This document shows, in pieces, positions 8,571 through 19,160 of a DNA stretch of 64,000 nt. Made by a program: the position numbers and the translations under genes. A model generated the notes under the pieces. That model did not search any database. It saw only the letters and a program-made list of their open reading frames with translations, and had not been told where the DNA came from. How positions within the stretch are numbered: the first letter of the stretch is position 1; each line of letters opens with the position of its first letter. Origin of the DNA: CAIYRG01 sp964494505 (GTDB lineage: Bacteria; Pseudomonadota; Alphaproteobacteria; Micropepsales; Micropepsaceae); contig CAZBRO010000009.1 in assembly GCA_964494505.1 (NCBI GenBank), positions 62,001 to 126,000 on the forward strand, in the 5' to 3' direction.

Positions 8571-8744
8571 GGGTTCCTCCAAACCTGTGCCATGGTCTTA
8601 TGACCTCTGGCTGAACAGGAATTTAGCGGAAAGACAGACCCTCCCTCAATGCACGTTCCCGCGAAACGAGCCGAAAGCCCGCGCTTCGCGTCCCTGTTTG
8701 CCGGATACGTGTTAACCTGGACCGGGAGCGTTTCGAGGGGTGGA

Positions 8745-10019
8745 ATGACCGGCGACCGGGTCTTTGCCAAATGCGCATGGCGGCTGATCCCGTTCATGGT
8801 CGTGCTTTATGTGGTGAACTTTCTCGACCGGGTGAATGTCGGGTTCGCCGCTCTTACCATGAACAAGGATCTGGGCTTCTCGGCGGCCGTCTATGGACTG
8901 GGCGCGGGTCTGTTCTTCGCGGGTTATTTCCTCTGCCAGATTCCCGCCAATCTGATCTTGCGCCAGATGGGGGCTCGGCGCTGGATCTTCTGCATCCTCG
9001 CCGTGTGGGGCGTGATCTCGACCGCGAACGCGTTGATCGAGGGGCCGGCGAGCTTCTACGGCTTGCGGTTTCTGTTGGGCGTCGCGGAGGCCGGTTTCTT
9101 CCCCGGCATGGTGTTCTATCTAACGCTGTGGTTTCCGCGTTCCTATCGGGCGCGCTTCACGGCGAGCTTCATGACTGCGGTGCCGCTTGCCAACATCATC
9201 GGCGCGCCGGTTTCGGGTTTCATCCTCGGGATGAACGGAACGGGCGCGCTTGCGGGCTGGCAATGGCTGTTCCTGCTGGAAGGCTTGCCCGCCTGCGTGC
9301 TCGCCTTTTTCGTCTTGAAGCTGCTGCCGGACGGGCCTGCCGATGCGGCTTGGCTTGCGCCCGAAGAGAAGGCCGCCATTGCGGCACGGCTCGCGGCCGA
9401 CGATTCCGCAACCCCCAGCAATTTCACCGCCGCTTTGAAGGACCCGCGGGTGTTGCTGCTGTGTCCGGCAGGGCTTGGGCTCTCCTTCGGGAATTACGGC
9501 GTGGGCTTGTGGCTGCCTCAGATGGTGCAGGGGATGGGTTTTTCCAATCTTGCGACTGGATTTGTCGTGGCGATCCCTTCGCTGCTTGGCATGGCGGCAA
9601 TGGTGTATTGGGGCCGTTCCAGCGACAAACATGGCGAGCGGGTGAAGCATGTCGCGGCGGGGGCCCTTCTCGCAGCATCGGCGCTGGTCGCGGCCGCCTT
9701 GGGCGGGTCCGATCTTCTGGTCCTGATCGCGCTGACCGTGGCGACCATCGGCATCTATGCCGCACTTCCCACCTTCTACAGCACGCCGTCCTCCTATCTT
9801 TCGGGCACGGCGGCGGCGGGCGGCATCGCTCTCGTCAACACCTTCGGCACGGGACTTGGCGGCTTCCTGGGGCCAACGATCGTCGGCCTCCTCAAGCAGG
9901 GGACGGGCGGCTTTGCTGCCGGAATGCTGGCCCTCGCGCTTGGCCTTACGTTGTCGGCCACAATCCTCCTCACGCTCGGCCGAACGCAGAAGCCGGTCCT
10001 CGCCATGCCGAAAGCTTGA
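8745..10019 (+). CDS. MFS transporter, anion:cation symporter type
   Basis: About 424 residues from ATG 8745 (MTGDRVFAKCAWRLIPFMVV), preceded by a GAGGGG-like site; an in-frame upstream ATG at 8649 would add 32 atypical residues. Twelve hydrophobic segments are visible. The first loop carries the family motif NFLDRVNVGFAALTMNKDLG, typical of the ACS family (phthalate, tartrate, galactonate and hexuronate permeases). The substrate is probably an organic anion but cannot be read from the sequence. It is divergent from the cytochrome-propeller gene, separated by about 170 bp, which may contain promoters for both. Confidence 0.88.
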   Translation: MTGDRVFAKCAWRLIPFMVVLYVVNFLDRVNVGFAALTMNKDLGFSAAVYGLGAGLFFAGYFLCQIPANLILRQMGARRWIFCILAVWGVISTANALIEGPASFYGLRFLLGVAEAGFFPGMVFYLTLWFPRSYRARFTASFMTAVPLANIIGAPVSGFILGMNGTGALAGWQWLFLLEGLPACVLAFFVLKLLPDGPADAAWLAPEEKAAIAARLAADDSATPSNFTAALKDPRVLLLCPAGLGLSFGNYGVGLWLPQMVQGMGFSNLATGFVVAIPSLLGMAAMVYWGRSSDKHGERVKHVAAGALLAASALVAAALGGSDLLVLIALTVATIGIYAALPTFYSTPSSYLSGTAAAGGIALVNTFGTGLGGFLGPTIVGLLKQGTGGFAAGMLALALGLTLSATILLTLGRTQKPVLAMPKA

Positions 10020-10221
10020 TCCGGGCGGGCGAGCAGCGCCGGCTTGGTGCGTCCATGAGCGCCTGGCTGCGGATACTCTTCGGGCTCCCGACAGGCGTCG
10101 CCTGGATGGGCCTGATTGCCAGGAGCAACATGCCCTAGCTCTTGCCGGAAAGGCCGTGATATAGGGGCCGCTCTTTCGCGCGTCCCGGCGGGTTCCCGCC
10201 TGGTCCGCGCGAGCCCGGAAA

Positions 10222-10306
10222 GCGGGCGTGGCGGAACTGGTAGACGCGCAGGATTTAGGTTCCTGTGGCGAAAGTCGTGGGGGTTCAAGTCCCTCCGCCC
10301 GCACCA
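10222..10306 (+). tRNA. tRNA-Leu (anticodon UAG)
   Basis: 85-base tRNA with an encoded 3' CCA. The acceptor stem GCGGGCG pairs with CGCCCGC. The anticodon stem CAGGA/TCCTG encloses the loop TTTAGGT with anticodon TAG at 10256-10258. A long variable arm typical of leucine tRNAs follows, then a GGTTCAAGTCC T-loop. It lies 45 bp upstream of tig. No direct-repeat att site was seen nearby. Confidence 0.97.
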
Positions 10307-10350
10307 GTCCGTCGCGTCACTCACGGCCTGTTCACTTTGGGATATTGTCG

Positions 10351-11928
10351 ATGCAAATCACCGAAACGGTTACCGATAGACTGCACCGCGAATTCACGAT
10401 CGTCGTCGGCGCAGGCGACCTCGACGCCAAGCTCACGGGAAAGATCGTCGAGATTCAGCCCAAGGTGCATATGAAGGGGTTCCGCCCCGGCAAGGCGCCC
10501 GTCTCTTTTCTGAAGAAGACCTATGGCAAGTCGCTGATGGGCGACATCGTCAACGAGACGATCAACGAATCCAGCGAGCAGCTCCTGAAGGAAAAGGAGA
10601 TCAAGCCGGCGACCACCCCAAGGGTGGATTTCGTCAATCCGCTGGACAACGTGATTGCCGGGAAGGCGGACCTCGAATTCACCATGAAGGTGGATCTGAT
10701 GCCCGACTTCGAACTCGCCAATTTGAGCGGGCTCGAAGCCGAGCGGCTGGTCGCCGATGTCGCGGACGATCAGGTCGAGGAATCGCTGAAGCGCCTCGCC
10801 GATTCCCAGAAGACCTACACCGACAAGGGTGAAGGGGCGGCAGCCGAGACGGGTGACGCGGTCAGCATCGATTTCGAAGGCCGAATCGGCGGCGAGCCGT
10901 TCGAAGGCGGCAAGGCCGAGGACTTCGATCTGACGCTGGGGTCGGGCGCGTTCATCCCGGGCTTCGAAGATCAGCTCACCGGCGCGAAAGCCGGCGATGA
11001 GCGTACCGTCAAAGTGACCTTCCCGGAGAATTACGGCGCCAAGAATCTGGCCGGTCAGGAAGCCGAGTTTGCCGTCAAGGTGAAAGCGGTGAAGTCGCCC
11101 AATCCCGTCACCATCGACGACGAGTTGGCCAAGAAGGTGGGCGTCGATACGCTGGACGAACTCAAGGCCCGTGTCCGCGAGCAGCTCCAGGGCGAATATG
11201 CCCGCGCCAGCCGCACGCATTTGAAGCGGCGCATTCTGGATGCGCTCGACGCAGCCCACAGCTTCGATCTGCCCGAAGGCATGGTGCAAGCGGAATTCGA
11301 CGCCATTTGGGCTCAGGTGAAGGCGGAGCTGGAGCGCGAGGGTGCCTCGCCTGAAGACGAAGGCAAAAGCGAGGACGAGCTGAAAGCCGAATACCGCACC
11401 ATCGCCGAGCGCCGCGTGCGGCTTGGTCTCGTGCTCGCCAAGGTCGGCGAGCAGAACGCGATTGCGGTGAGCCAGGACGAAGTGAACCGGGCGCTCGCCG
11501 GGCGCGCGCGCCAATTCCCCGGCCAGGAAAAGCAGGTCGTCGAGTATTACACCCGCAATCCTCAGGCCATGGCCGAGCTGCGCGTGCCCCTGTTCGAAGA
11601 CAAGGTGGTGGATTTCCTGGGCGAGCTGATGAATGTCCGGGACAAGAAGGTGGACCGCGACATCTTGTTCCTCGACCCCGACGAGGCGGAGGAGAAGCTG
11701 AAGGCGAAGGAAACCGGCACGGTCGCGGAAGCCTCCGCCGAGCCCGCCCCGGTGGTCGAAGCCGACGTGGTCGAAGCCGACGGGGCGGAAGCCGCCTCCG
11801 CCCCTGAGGCCGAGGCCGAAGCCAAACCCGCCAAGAAGGCCCGCGCCAAGAAAGCCGAAGGCGAGGCGGAAGGCGAGGCCAAGCCCAAGCCTAAGAAAAA
11901 GAAGGCCGAAAGCGAAGACAGCGCTTGA
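10351..11928 (+). CDS. tig: trigger factor, ribosome-associated chaperone and prolyl isomerase
   Basis: 525 residues from ATG 10351 (MQITETVTDRLHREF). The reading frame is open further upstream, but that would run through the tRNA. The N-terminal ribosome-binding domain has the signature GFRPGKAPVSFLKK near 42-55. An FKBP-type isomerase domain follows (about 155-240), then the long helical chaperone domain. Residues after about 450 form an Ala/Glu/Lys tail ending in a lysine cluster, longer than in E. coli (432 residues). Trigger factor binds nascent chains at the L23 exit site. It heads the conserved tig-clpP-clpX order. Confidence 0.97.
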   Translation: MQITETVTDRLHREFTIVVGAGDLDAKLTGKIVEIQPKVHMKGFRPGKAPVSFLKKTYGKSLMGDIVNETINESSEQLLKEKEIKPATTPRVDFVNPLDNVIAGKADLEFTMKVDLMPDFELANLSGLEAERLVADVADDQVEESLKRLADSQKTYTDKGEGAAAETGDAVSIDFEGRIGGEPFEGGKAEDFDLTLGSGAFIPGFEDQLTGAKAGDERTVKVTFPENYGAKNLAGQEAEFAVKVKAVKSPNPVTIDDELAKKVGVDTLDELKARVREQLQGEYARASRTHLKRRILDALDAAHSFDLPEGMVQAEFDAIWAQVKAELEREGASPEDEGKSEDELKAEYRTIAERRVRLGLVLAKVGEQNAIAVSQDEVNRALAGRARQFPGQEKQVVEYYTRNPQAMAELRVPLFEDKVVDFLGELMNVRDKKVDRDILFLDPDEAEEKLKAKETGTVAEASAEPAPVVEADVVEADGAEAASAPEAEAEAKPAKKARAKKAEGEAEGEAKPKPKKKKAESEDSA

Positions 11929-12077
11929 TATTTCACGTTATGATGTGCTGCCGGGCAGGCCTGACGGTCCAAGCCACACATAGGCTCGCCCAATCCATTG
12001 AACCTTAACCACAAGAAACCTACGTTGGGGCCTCGGGGTTGCCCACGCCCGGCGCTCCATAGGCTAGATAGGACACG

Positions 12078-12713
12078 ATGAACGATCCCCGCGACGTCCA
12101 TATGAACATGCTGGTGCCCATGGTGGTCGAGCAGACCGCCCGCGGCGAGCGCGCCTACGATATTTATTCGCGTCTCTTAAGAGAGCGGATCATCTTCGTC
12201 ACGGGTCCCATCGAAGACAATGTGGCGAGCCTGATCACTGCGCAGCTGCTGTTCCTGGAGGCGGAAAACCCCAAGAAAGAGATCGCGATGTACATCAATT
12301 CGCCGGGGGGCCTCGTGACCTCCGGCCTCGCGATCTACGATACCATGCAATATATCCGCCCGGCGGTTCAGACGCTGTGCATCGGCCAGGCGGCGTCCGC
12401 GGCCTCGCTTCTGCTTTGCGCGGGCCAGAAGGGCCAGCGTTTCAGCCTGCCCAATTCCCGCATCCTGGTGCACCAGCCCTCGGCCTCCTATCGCGGCCAG
12501 GCTTCCGAGATCGCCCGGCATGCCCAGGAAATCGTCAAGCTCAAGCATCGCCTCAATGAAATCTACGCGAAGCACACCGGCCAGCCCCTTGAAGCAGTTG
12601 AAAAAGCTCTGGATCGGGACACTTATATGACGGCGGAAGAAGCTCGCGCCTTTGGCATCCTGGATGAGGTCTATTCCAAGCGGCCGGGGAGCGACCCTTC
12701 GCAAAAGAAGTGA
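12078..12713 (+). CDS. clpP: ATP-dependent Clp protease proteolytic subunit
   Basis: 211 residues, full length. The catalytic triad is visible with family spacing: Ser107 in GQAASAAS, His132 in RILVHQP and Asp181 in DRDTYM. The N-terminal VPMVVEQTARGERAYDIYSRLL segment is the axial-loop/IGF-binding region. ClpP forms a 14-mer barrel that degrades substrates delivered by ClpX or ClpA. It lies between tig and clpX. The 223-bp gap before clpX suggests that clpX also has its own promoter. Confidence 0.98.
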   Translation: MNDPRDVHMNMLVPMVVEQTARGERAYDIYSRLLRERIIFVTGPIEDNVASLITAQLLFLEAENPKKEIAMYINSPGGLVTSGLAIYDTMQYIRPAVQTLCIGQAASAASLLLCAGQKGQRFSLPNSRILVHQPSASYRGQASEIARHAQEIVKLKHRLNEIYAKHTGQPLEAVEKALDRDTYMTAEEARAFGILDEVYSKRPGSDPSQKK

Positions 12714-12936
12714 ATCTCTCGATCGGGCTGGAACTTCGCCCCGGAAAAGCCCGTATTTTCCCAAAGATTTGGACCTTGCTTAAACAATTCTTGATCGAGG
12801 TCCTTTTATCGTGGTCGAATAGTGATTCGAGGGGTTTTGGCCGCGTCCGGTATAGTTGGCGTGGTTCTTGCGAGGCTTCGCCTGAGAGTCTCAGGTTCGG
12901 TCAAGGCAACTTGGCAAGGCACTGGAAGGAGTACGA

Positions 12937-14205
<1,269 letters not shown>

Positions 14206-14276
14206 GCTTAGATTTCATATTCAGGGCCAGAGAACTATTCTAGCTCTCATTACCGCACAACGTGAGCGGGTAGGAT

Positions 14277-14693
14277 ATGCGTGCAAGACAGGTCATAGAG
14301 GAATCGCTTCCTCCCGACGCAACGCTTCATGAGGAGCTGTTGGCGGTTCCGGACGACGATATTGTTGAAATGGCGAACCTTTTCACCAAAGATACTGGAA
14401 TTGAAGGGGTTATCTTCATTTCAACTTTGATGGCTTCGCATGGCCCACGGGTAAAGTACTCGCTGAAGGCCGGACGCCATCAACCCAGCTTTTCCGTTTC
14501 GATTGCGATCCAGCCGCGCGTTGTAGCAAGCAGTGTCCAGGACCGTGTGCTCAATTGCGCTGCGCCCGAAGTGATTGAATGGGTGAAGCTCAATCGGGAG
14601 GCTCTTCTTCAATTCTGGAAGGAGGGCGATTCCTGGCCAATTGAGGATGTGTTGGCCTTCACACAAAGGCTCAAAAAGCTGCCGCCCGAATAG
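14277..14693 (+). CDS. hypothetical protein
   Basis: 138 residues, ATG at 14277. There is no signal peptide, membrane segment or motif I recognise. The sequence is acidic at the N-terminus (LPPDATLHEELLAVPDDDIVEM) and the middle looks like an alternating beta-strand domain (GVIFISTLMAS ... KYSLKAGRHQPSFSVSIA). Base composition is visibly more AT-rich than in the flanking genes. It sits where lon commonly follows clpX, and converges on the MFS gene with only three bases between the stops. It may be a recently acquired orphan. Confidence 0.65.
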   Translation: MRARQVIEESLPPDATLHEELLAVPDDDIVEMANLFTKDTGIEGVIFISTLMASHGPRVKYSLKAGRHQPSFSVSIAIQPRVVASSVQDRVLNCAAPEVIEWVKLNREALLQFWKEGDSWPIEDVLAFTQRLKKLPPE

Positions 14694-14696
14694 CGT

Positions 14697-15989
14697 CTAT
14701 CGTTTTACAGTTCGCACTGGAGCGGATTCGGGAACCATGGCCATGGCGACGAGGCCAAGGACGGCAGCCACGGTCCAATAAAAGGCCGGGGCCAGTGGAT
14801 TGCCCGAGAGCTTGATCAGCAAAGTGTGCATGAACTGCGTCGTTCCCCCGAAGATGGACACGGCGAAGGCGTAGACGGTGGCAACCGCGCCGGAACGCAC
14901 GGATGGCGGAAGAGACTCGGTCAGCGTCACCACGACCGGAACCGAACTCGTCGCGCCCAGCATGGCCAGCACGATTTCTGCGGCATAGAGCGTGGTGAGC
15001 CCCTGAAAATGGTTCATGACCCAGAAGCAGGGAACAATGGCGACCGCAAGCAGGGCGCCCGGAATAATCATCACGGGCTTGCGGCCATAGCGGTCCGATA
15101 GCCAACCGCTCATGATCTCGCAGGAAAGCGAAACCGCGCCGTTGATGATCGTCAGCGTGAAAGCGATCGTAGCGGGGAGATGCAAAGTGGTCAGCCCGTA
15201 CGTCGTCATGTAATCCAGCGAATAGGCGCCGACAGTGCCCGACCCGATCATGATCAGCCCGAGCACGGCGAGAAGCAGATAAGGCCGCAGACGCGCCCGG
15301 AGCGAGAGCGATCCGACGGTCGCATCGGGGGCAAAGGCCGCATCGTCCGCGGCGTGTAGCGTTTCGGGAAGCGTGCGCCGGATCATCAGCCCGAACGGCA
15401 CGATGGCGGCGCCCAGAATCATGGCCACGCGCCAGCCCCAATCCTGCAATTGCTGATCCGACAAAAGGCTTGCCAGCGTCACCCCCACGAGCCCGGCGAC
15501 GAGGGTCGATGCGTCCTGCGTCGCGTATTGCATCGAGAGATAGAGCCCGCGGCGGTGGGGTGGCGCGGATTCGGCCATATACGCCGTCGTTGGCCCGACT
15601 TCTCCGCCGACCGCAAAGCCCTGCAGCAGCCGTGCCGCCAGCACGAGAATGGGGGCGGCAACCCCGATCTGCGCATAGGACGGCGTCAAGGACAGCGCGA
15701 GAATCGCAAATCCCATCAGGGAAAAAGAAAACAGCATCGCGGGCTTGCGGCCGATGCGGTCGCCCATGCCGCCGATCACGATGGCGCCGATGGGCCGCGT
15801 CAGGAAGCCTGCGCCGAACGTGCCGAGCGATTCCAGAAGGCTGGTGGTGGGATCCGCGGATGGAAAGAATGTGCGGCCGATATAGACCGCAAAATAGGAG
15901 AAGGTGAGGAAGTCGTAGAACTCGAGCCCGTTGCCTGCGAACACGGCGATGGCGTGGCGCAGGGGAACCCGGTGTTTCGAATCCCTCAT
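14697..15989 (-). CDS. MFS transporter, metabolite:H+ symporter type
   Basis: 430 residues with twelve hydrophobic segments. The first helix region NGLEFYDFLTFSYFAVYIGRTFFP and the loop GGMGDRIGRKPAML match the MHS family (citrate, proline/betaine, alpha-ketoglutarate permeases). A YGRKPVMI repeat of the loop motif starts the second half. The substrate is likely a small carboxylate, not further assignable. The start codon overlaps the stop of the upstream gene by four bases (ATGA), so the two are translationally coupled. Confidence 0.88.
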   Translation of the reverse strand: MRDSKHRVPLRHAIAVFAGNGLEFYDFLTFSYFAVYIGRTFFPSADPTTSLLESLGTFGAGFLTRPIGAIVIGGMGDRIGRKPAMLFSFSLMGFAILALSLTPSYAQIGVAAPILVLAARLLQGFAVGGEVGPTTAYMAESAPPHRRGLYLSMQYATQDASTLVAGLVGVTLASLLSDQQLQDWGWRVAMILGAAIVPFGLMIRRTLPETLHAADDAAFAPDATVGSLSLRARLRPYLLLAVLGLIMIGSGTVGAYSLDYMTTYGLTTLHLPATIAFTLTIINGAVSLSCEIMSGWLSDRYGRKPVMIIPGALLAVAIVPCFWVMNHFQGLTTLYAAEIVLAMLGATSSVPVVVTLTESLPPSVRSGAVATVYAFAVSIFGGTTQFMHTLLIKLSGNPLAPAFYWTVAAVLGLVAMAMVPESAPVRTVKR

Positions 15990-16675
15990 TTTGTCCGCAG
16001 CGTCTGCTCGGTCTCGGTCAACATCGAGAAGTCAACGTAGCGGTATAGTACTATCGGTTCCTGTTGGGGCGATTTGAAGGAAATACGACACAGGGCTAGA
16101 AAGGTGCCCCACGCGTGAGTCCGGACGCCGAAGAAGCCATCTTCACCCGTAACCGCGAATACCCTATTCCCCCAAGATTCGCCGAAAAAGAATTCTGCCT
16201 TCGAGACTTCGTCGAAATTTTTTCGTGGCGGTTTGGTTGTTCCCTTCTCGTGTCTCACGATAAAGATTGAAACGTCATATTTTTGGCCCGGCATTTCCGA
16301 TGGGCGATAAATGTGCGCGAGCATGTAATGCTTGGTGCGATCATATTCTTTAGCCCGATCGAGTTGCCAAGCACCGGCCGGAATGGATTGCAGTGCACCT
16401 TTGGGCGCCGTTTTGGGATTTTCGATCTCTTGGGATTTTTCCAAGACTTCGGAAGAAAACTCGATCCCATAATCGCCAGCTTTGACCGACGTGAGGTACC
16501 CCCCAACTATAAGACCGACAATGACGGGCGATGCAGCCAGAATCAGATACTGAACCGGCAGCGCAAGGAGATTATTGGCCCTAGATTGAAGACAAAAGAA
16601 AACAATAAGAAGGACGAAACAAAGAATCGCGCTGATCCAAACAGGTTTGGGATTTCGTGGGATTCCGTTCGCCAT
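15986..16675 (-). CDS. membrane-anchored hypothetical protein
   Basis: 229 residues. Two hydrophobic segments near the N-terminus (about 13-29 and 36-60) are followed by a soluble domain of about 165 residues. I see no recognisable motif; the domain has a beta-rich look (HYMLAHIYRPSEM ... VSIFIVRHEKG). The gene is more AT-rich than its neighbours. It is coupled by a four-base overlap to the downstream MHS transporter and starts 22 bases after the lactonase-like gene ends, so the three may form one minus-strand unit. Confidence 0.65.
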   Translation of the reverse strand: MANGIPRNPKPVWISAILCFVLLIVFFCLQSRANNLLALPVQYLILAASPVIVGLIVGGYLTSVKAGDYGIEFSSEVLEKSQEIENPKTAPKGALQSIPAGAWQLDRAKEYDRTKHYMLAHIYRPSEMPGQKYDVSIFIVRHEKGTTKPPRKNFDEVSKAEFFFGESWGNRVFAVTGEDGFFGVRTHAWGTFLALCRISFKSPQQEPIVLYRYVDFSMLTETEQTLRTK

Positions 16676-16697
16676 GATCGCCCCCGTATGATTGGCA

Positions 16698-17954
16698 TTA
16701 TGTAAGCGCGACCATGCCGCTCCAGAACTGCGTGCCCTTGCTGGTATCCACGTCGTATTTGCGCACGAAGCTGAGCTTTCCGTCCGCGCCGATGCGATAG
16801 ACCGTCAGGCCGGCGCTCAGATTCGTAACATTGTTCCCTTCGCGCATCAGGATCGGCGCAATGCTTGCTGCGACCAGCATCCGCCCGGACGCATCCAGCC
16901 CGAAGGTGCGAAGCTGATTGCCATGGCCGTCGATGTTCTGGATCAGCGTCGGTTCGCCGGTCTTTTGGTCGATTGACCACACCGCGATGTTGTTCTCCCC
17001 GCCGGCGAATACCTTCTTGCCCTGGAAATCGACCGTGTTGGAGTTGCGGTTCGCCTGGTAGACGAAGCGGCCGTTCGGATGGACGTGCAGCGTGCCGGCG
17101 CCTTGGCCGGGATGAGAATTCTTCGGATCGGCAAGCGAATCCTTCATGAACACCGGATTGGCCGAGAGCGTCGCATCCGGCTGCAGCCCGTATGTGTAGA
17201 GCTTATTCTGGCGTTCGAGCGACACATACACAAACGGCAACGCCGGGTGAAAATCGAGGTGCCGCGGCCCGAAGCCATAGCCGCCGTTGGGCGCGAGCGA
17301 CTGCAGCTTCGTCAGCACGCCGTCCTTGAAGCCGAACACTTTCAGCGCGCCCGGGTCTTCGGGCTTGCCGCCTGCGGGATTGTTGCCGCGCGTCACCAGC
17401 ACCACCGTCTTGTTCGACGGCGTGGTTCGGACCTGATGCGCATAGATGCCGGCGTCCGGCTTCACCGGCTGGCGCACTTCATCGCCCAGCGTGCCGTCCT
17501 TGTTGATCCGGAACACGGTGACGTTGGAGGGCTCGTTGTAGGCAATCATCGCGTATTCGCCGGCGCCATCGACGCTGATGTGGATCGGCCGCGCGGCGAG
17601 TTTCAGAGCCTGTCCGTGCGGCGCCAATGCGCCGGTTGCGGGATCGACGCGGAACGCGTTCGCCCAATGCTTGTCGCCCTGATTGGCCGTGCCGCCGCCC
17701 GGCTGGCCGTTGCTGGAGGCGACATAGAAGAATCGTTTGGAAGGATGCGGCCAGGCATATTGAATGCCCTCGGGCAGCATCACGGAGGAACGCTTCGTAA
17801 GGCTCGCATTGGAGGCATCGACATCGTAGAGCGTCAGCTCCGGTCCGACGCTCGCATAGAACACCGTCTTTGCCTTCACCGTCTGTCCCCACGCTGTTTT
17901 CGGCGCCACGATGCTGGCCGAAGCCAGCGCGGCGAAGGTGCGTCGATCCATCAT
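16698..17954 (-). CDS. lactonase-family seven-bladed propeller protein
   Basis: 418 residues with a DRRTF twin-arginine-like start and a cleavable leader ending near AWGQ. The rest is the 6-phosphogluconolactonase-type (PF10282) propeller: FYVASSNGQPGGGTANQGDK, a GPRHLDFHP blade motif, VYVSLERQNKLYTY, HVHPNGRFVYQANR, and NIAVWSIDQKTGEP. Cytosolic members hydrolyse 6-phosphogluconolactone, but this one looks exported, so its substrate is unknown. It is divergent from the GNAT gene, with about 70 bp between them. Confidence 0.82.
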   Translation of the reverse strand: MMDRRTFAALASASIVAPKTAWGQTVKAKTVFYASVGPELTLYDVDASNASLTKRSSVMLPEGIQYAWPHPSKRFFYVASSNGQPGGGTANQGDKHWANAFRVDPATGALAPHGQALKLAARPIHISVDGAGEYAMIAYNEPSNVTVFRINKDGTLGDEVRQPVKPDAGIYAHQVRTTPSNKTVVLVTRGNNPAGGKPEDPGALKVFGFKDGVLTKLQSLAPNGGYGFGPRHLDFHPALPFVYVSLERQNKLYTYGLQPDATLSANPVFMKDSLADPKNSHPGQGAGTLHVHPNGRFVYQANRNSNTVDFQGKKVFAGGENNIAVWSIDQKTGEPTLIQNIDGHGNQLRTFGLDASGRMLVAASIAPILMREGNNVTNLSAGLTVYRIGADGKLSFVRKYDVDTSKGTQFWSGMVALT

Positions 17955-18025
17955 GGCGTTTTCTCAGCTCCCGAGCCCTCCGAGCAAGGGTAGATCGGGC
18001 GCCGGCCGCGCGCTATAGGACGGCG

Positions 18026-18832
18026 ATGCAAGCCGACGCTCAAACCGCTCGCCGGGACGCGATCGAGCGTATCGAGTGCCGCGCCTGGGAATCGCTCTGC
18101 CGGGCGGCGCCGCCCGGACTCGCGCGCGATCTCGGGCTGGAGGTCGTTTGTTTCGGCGAAGCGCCGCTGACCCTTTGCGCCCGCGTGGATCAGGGTCAGT
18201 TCAACCGGCTGTTCGGCCTGGAATTGTGCGCGGGCGACACGGCCGCGATTATCTCAGAAGCGGCGGGGCGTTTCCGCGCGGCTGGTTTGCGCAATGCATT
18301 CATCCAGATTCCGCCGGACGCGGCCGCACTGGAGGAGGCTGCCCTAGCGGCCGGTCTCGTCCCCTATAAGCGGCCCTGGGTTAAGTTCGCGCGCGGTCCT
18401 GCCGAAGCCGGGCCGCCCCAATCCGGTCCCGAAGTGGCCCTCGTGAGCCAAAGAGAGGCAGCGCTGTTCGGCAGCGTCATCGCCCAAGGCTTCGGCATGC
18501 CGCCGCCGCTCGCCCATTGGCTCGCCGGGCTGGTCGAGCGCCCCGGATGGCGATGCTATCTCGCTTTCGATCAAGGGGTTGCGATCGGCGGGGCCGCGGA
18601 CGATGCGGCTTGGCTCGGCGCCGGCGCGACCGTGCCGTCCGGGCGGCGTCGCGGAAGCCAATCGGCGCTGCTCGCGCGTCGCATCGCGGACGCTTCGGCC
18701 GCCGGGGCCCGTTTGATCACCACCGAAACCGGCAAGCCGCTGCCGGGGGAGGATCATCCCTCCTATCCCAACATCGTGCGGAGCGGCTTTGAGATCGCCT
18801 ATGAACGGGCAAACTGGACCTTCCCGGACTAA
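18026..18832 (+). CDS. GNAT-family N-acetyltransferase
   Basis: About 268 residues from ATG 18026; the upstream extension would overlap the divergent gene. The C-terminal half has GNAT features: the strand CYLAFDQGVAIGGAAD (about 180-196), and then an acetyl-CoA loop RRRGSQSALLARRIADA near 210-227. The N-terminal half may be a second, degenerate GNAT module. The substrate is unknown. The next gene, sdhE, starts 40 bp downstream on the same strand. Confidence 0.75.
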   Translation: MQADAQTARRDAIERIECRAWESLCRAAPPGLARDLGLEVVCFGEAPLTLCARVDQGQFNRLFGLELCAGDTAAIISEAAGRFRAAGLRNAFIQIPPDAAALEEAALAAGLVPYKRPWVKFARGPAEAGPPQSGPEVALVSQREAALFGSVIAQGFGMPPPLAHWLAGLVERPGWRCYLAFDQGVAIGGAADDAAWLGAGATVPSGRRRGSQSALLARRIADASAAGARLITTETGKPLPGEDHPSYPNIVRSGFEIAYERANWTFPD

Positions 18833-18872
18833 ACGGTGGCGCGCGACCGTGTTGGCGCGTTATGAGCATCCC

Positions 18873-19148
18873 ATGAGCGAGACCAACGAAATCGAAGTCC
18901 GCCGCAGGAAGGCGCTGTTCAGGGCGCAGCGGCGCGGGTTCAGGGAACTGGACCTGATTTTCGGCGCCTTCGCGGACACCCATCTCGCAACGCTGGACGA
19001 GGCCGGGCTCGAGCGGTTCGAGGCGCTGCTTTCGGTGCCGGACTGGCAGATGTTCGGCTGGATCATGGGCCAGGAGCAGGTGCCGCCCACACATGACGAC
19101 GCGGTATTCGCGCGCCTTTGCGCCTATCGGGCAAACCTCATTTCCTGA
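18873..19148 (+). CDS. sdhE: succinate dehydrogenase flavinylation/assembly factor
   Basis: 91 residues from ATG 18873 (MSETNEIEVRRRKALF). The signature RGFRELD (RGxxE) is the conserved FAD-attachment motif of the SdhE/SDHAF2 family, and the later DWQMFGWIMGQ helix is also typical. SdhE promotes covalent attachment of FAD to SdhA. Adjacency to mfd is common in alphaproteobacteria; recG, often on the other side, is not seen here. Confidence 0.93.
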   Translation: MSETNEIEVRRRKALFRAQRRGFRELDLIFGAFADTHLATLDEAGLERFEALLSVPDWQMFGWIMGQEQVPPTHDDAVFARLCAYRANLIS

Positions 19149-19160
19149 CGCGGGATTTTT

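Noticed and set aside
10222..10306. tRNA-Leu as an integration site for a genomic island
   Set aside because: No integrase gene and no duplicated tRNA 3' end was found downstream; tig, clpP and clpX follow in normal order.
10228..10350. In-frame N-terminal extension of trigger factor
   Set aside because: The extension would be translated from the tRNA-Leu gene. The conserved start MQITETVTDRLHREF is at 10351.
12714..12936. Heat-shock (sigma-32) promoter before clpX
   Set aside because: A CTTGAT hexamer near 12791 is suggestive, but no matching -10 element at suitable spacing was found, so it is not listed as a feature.
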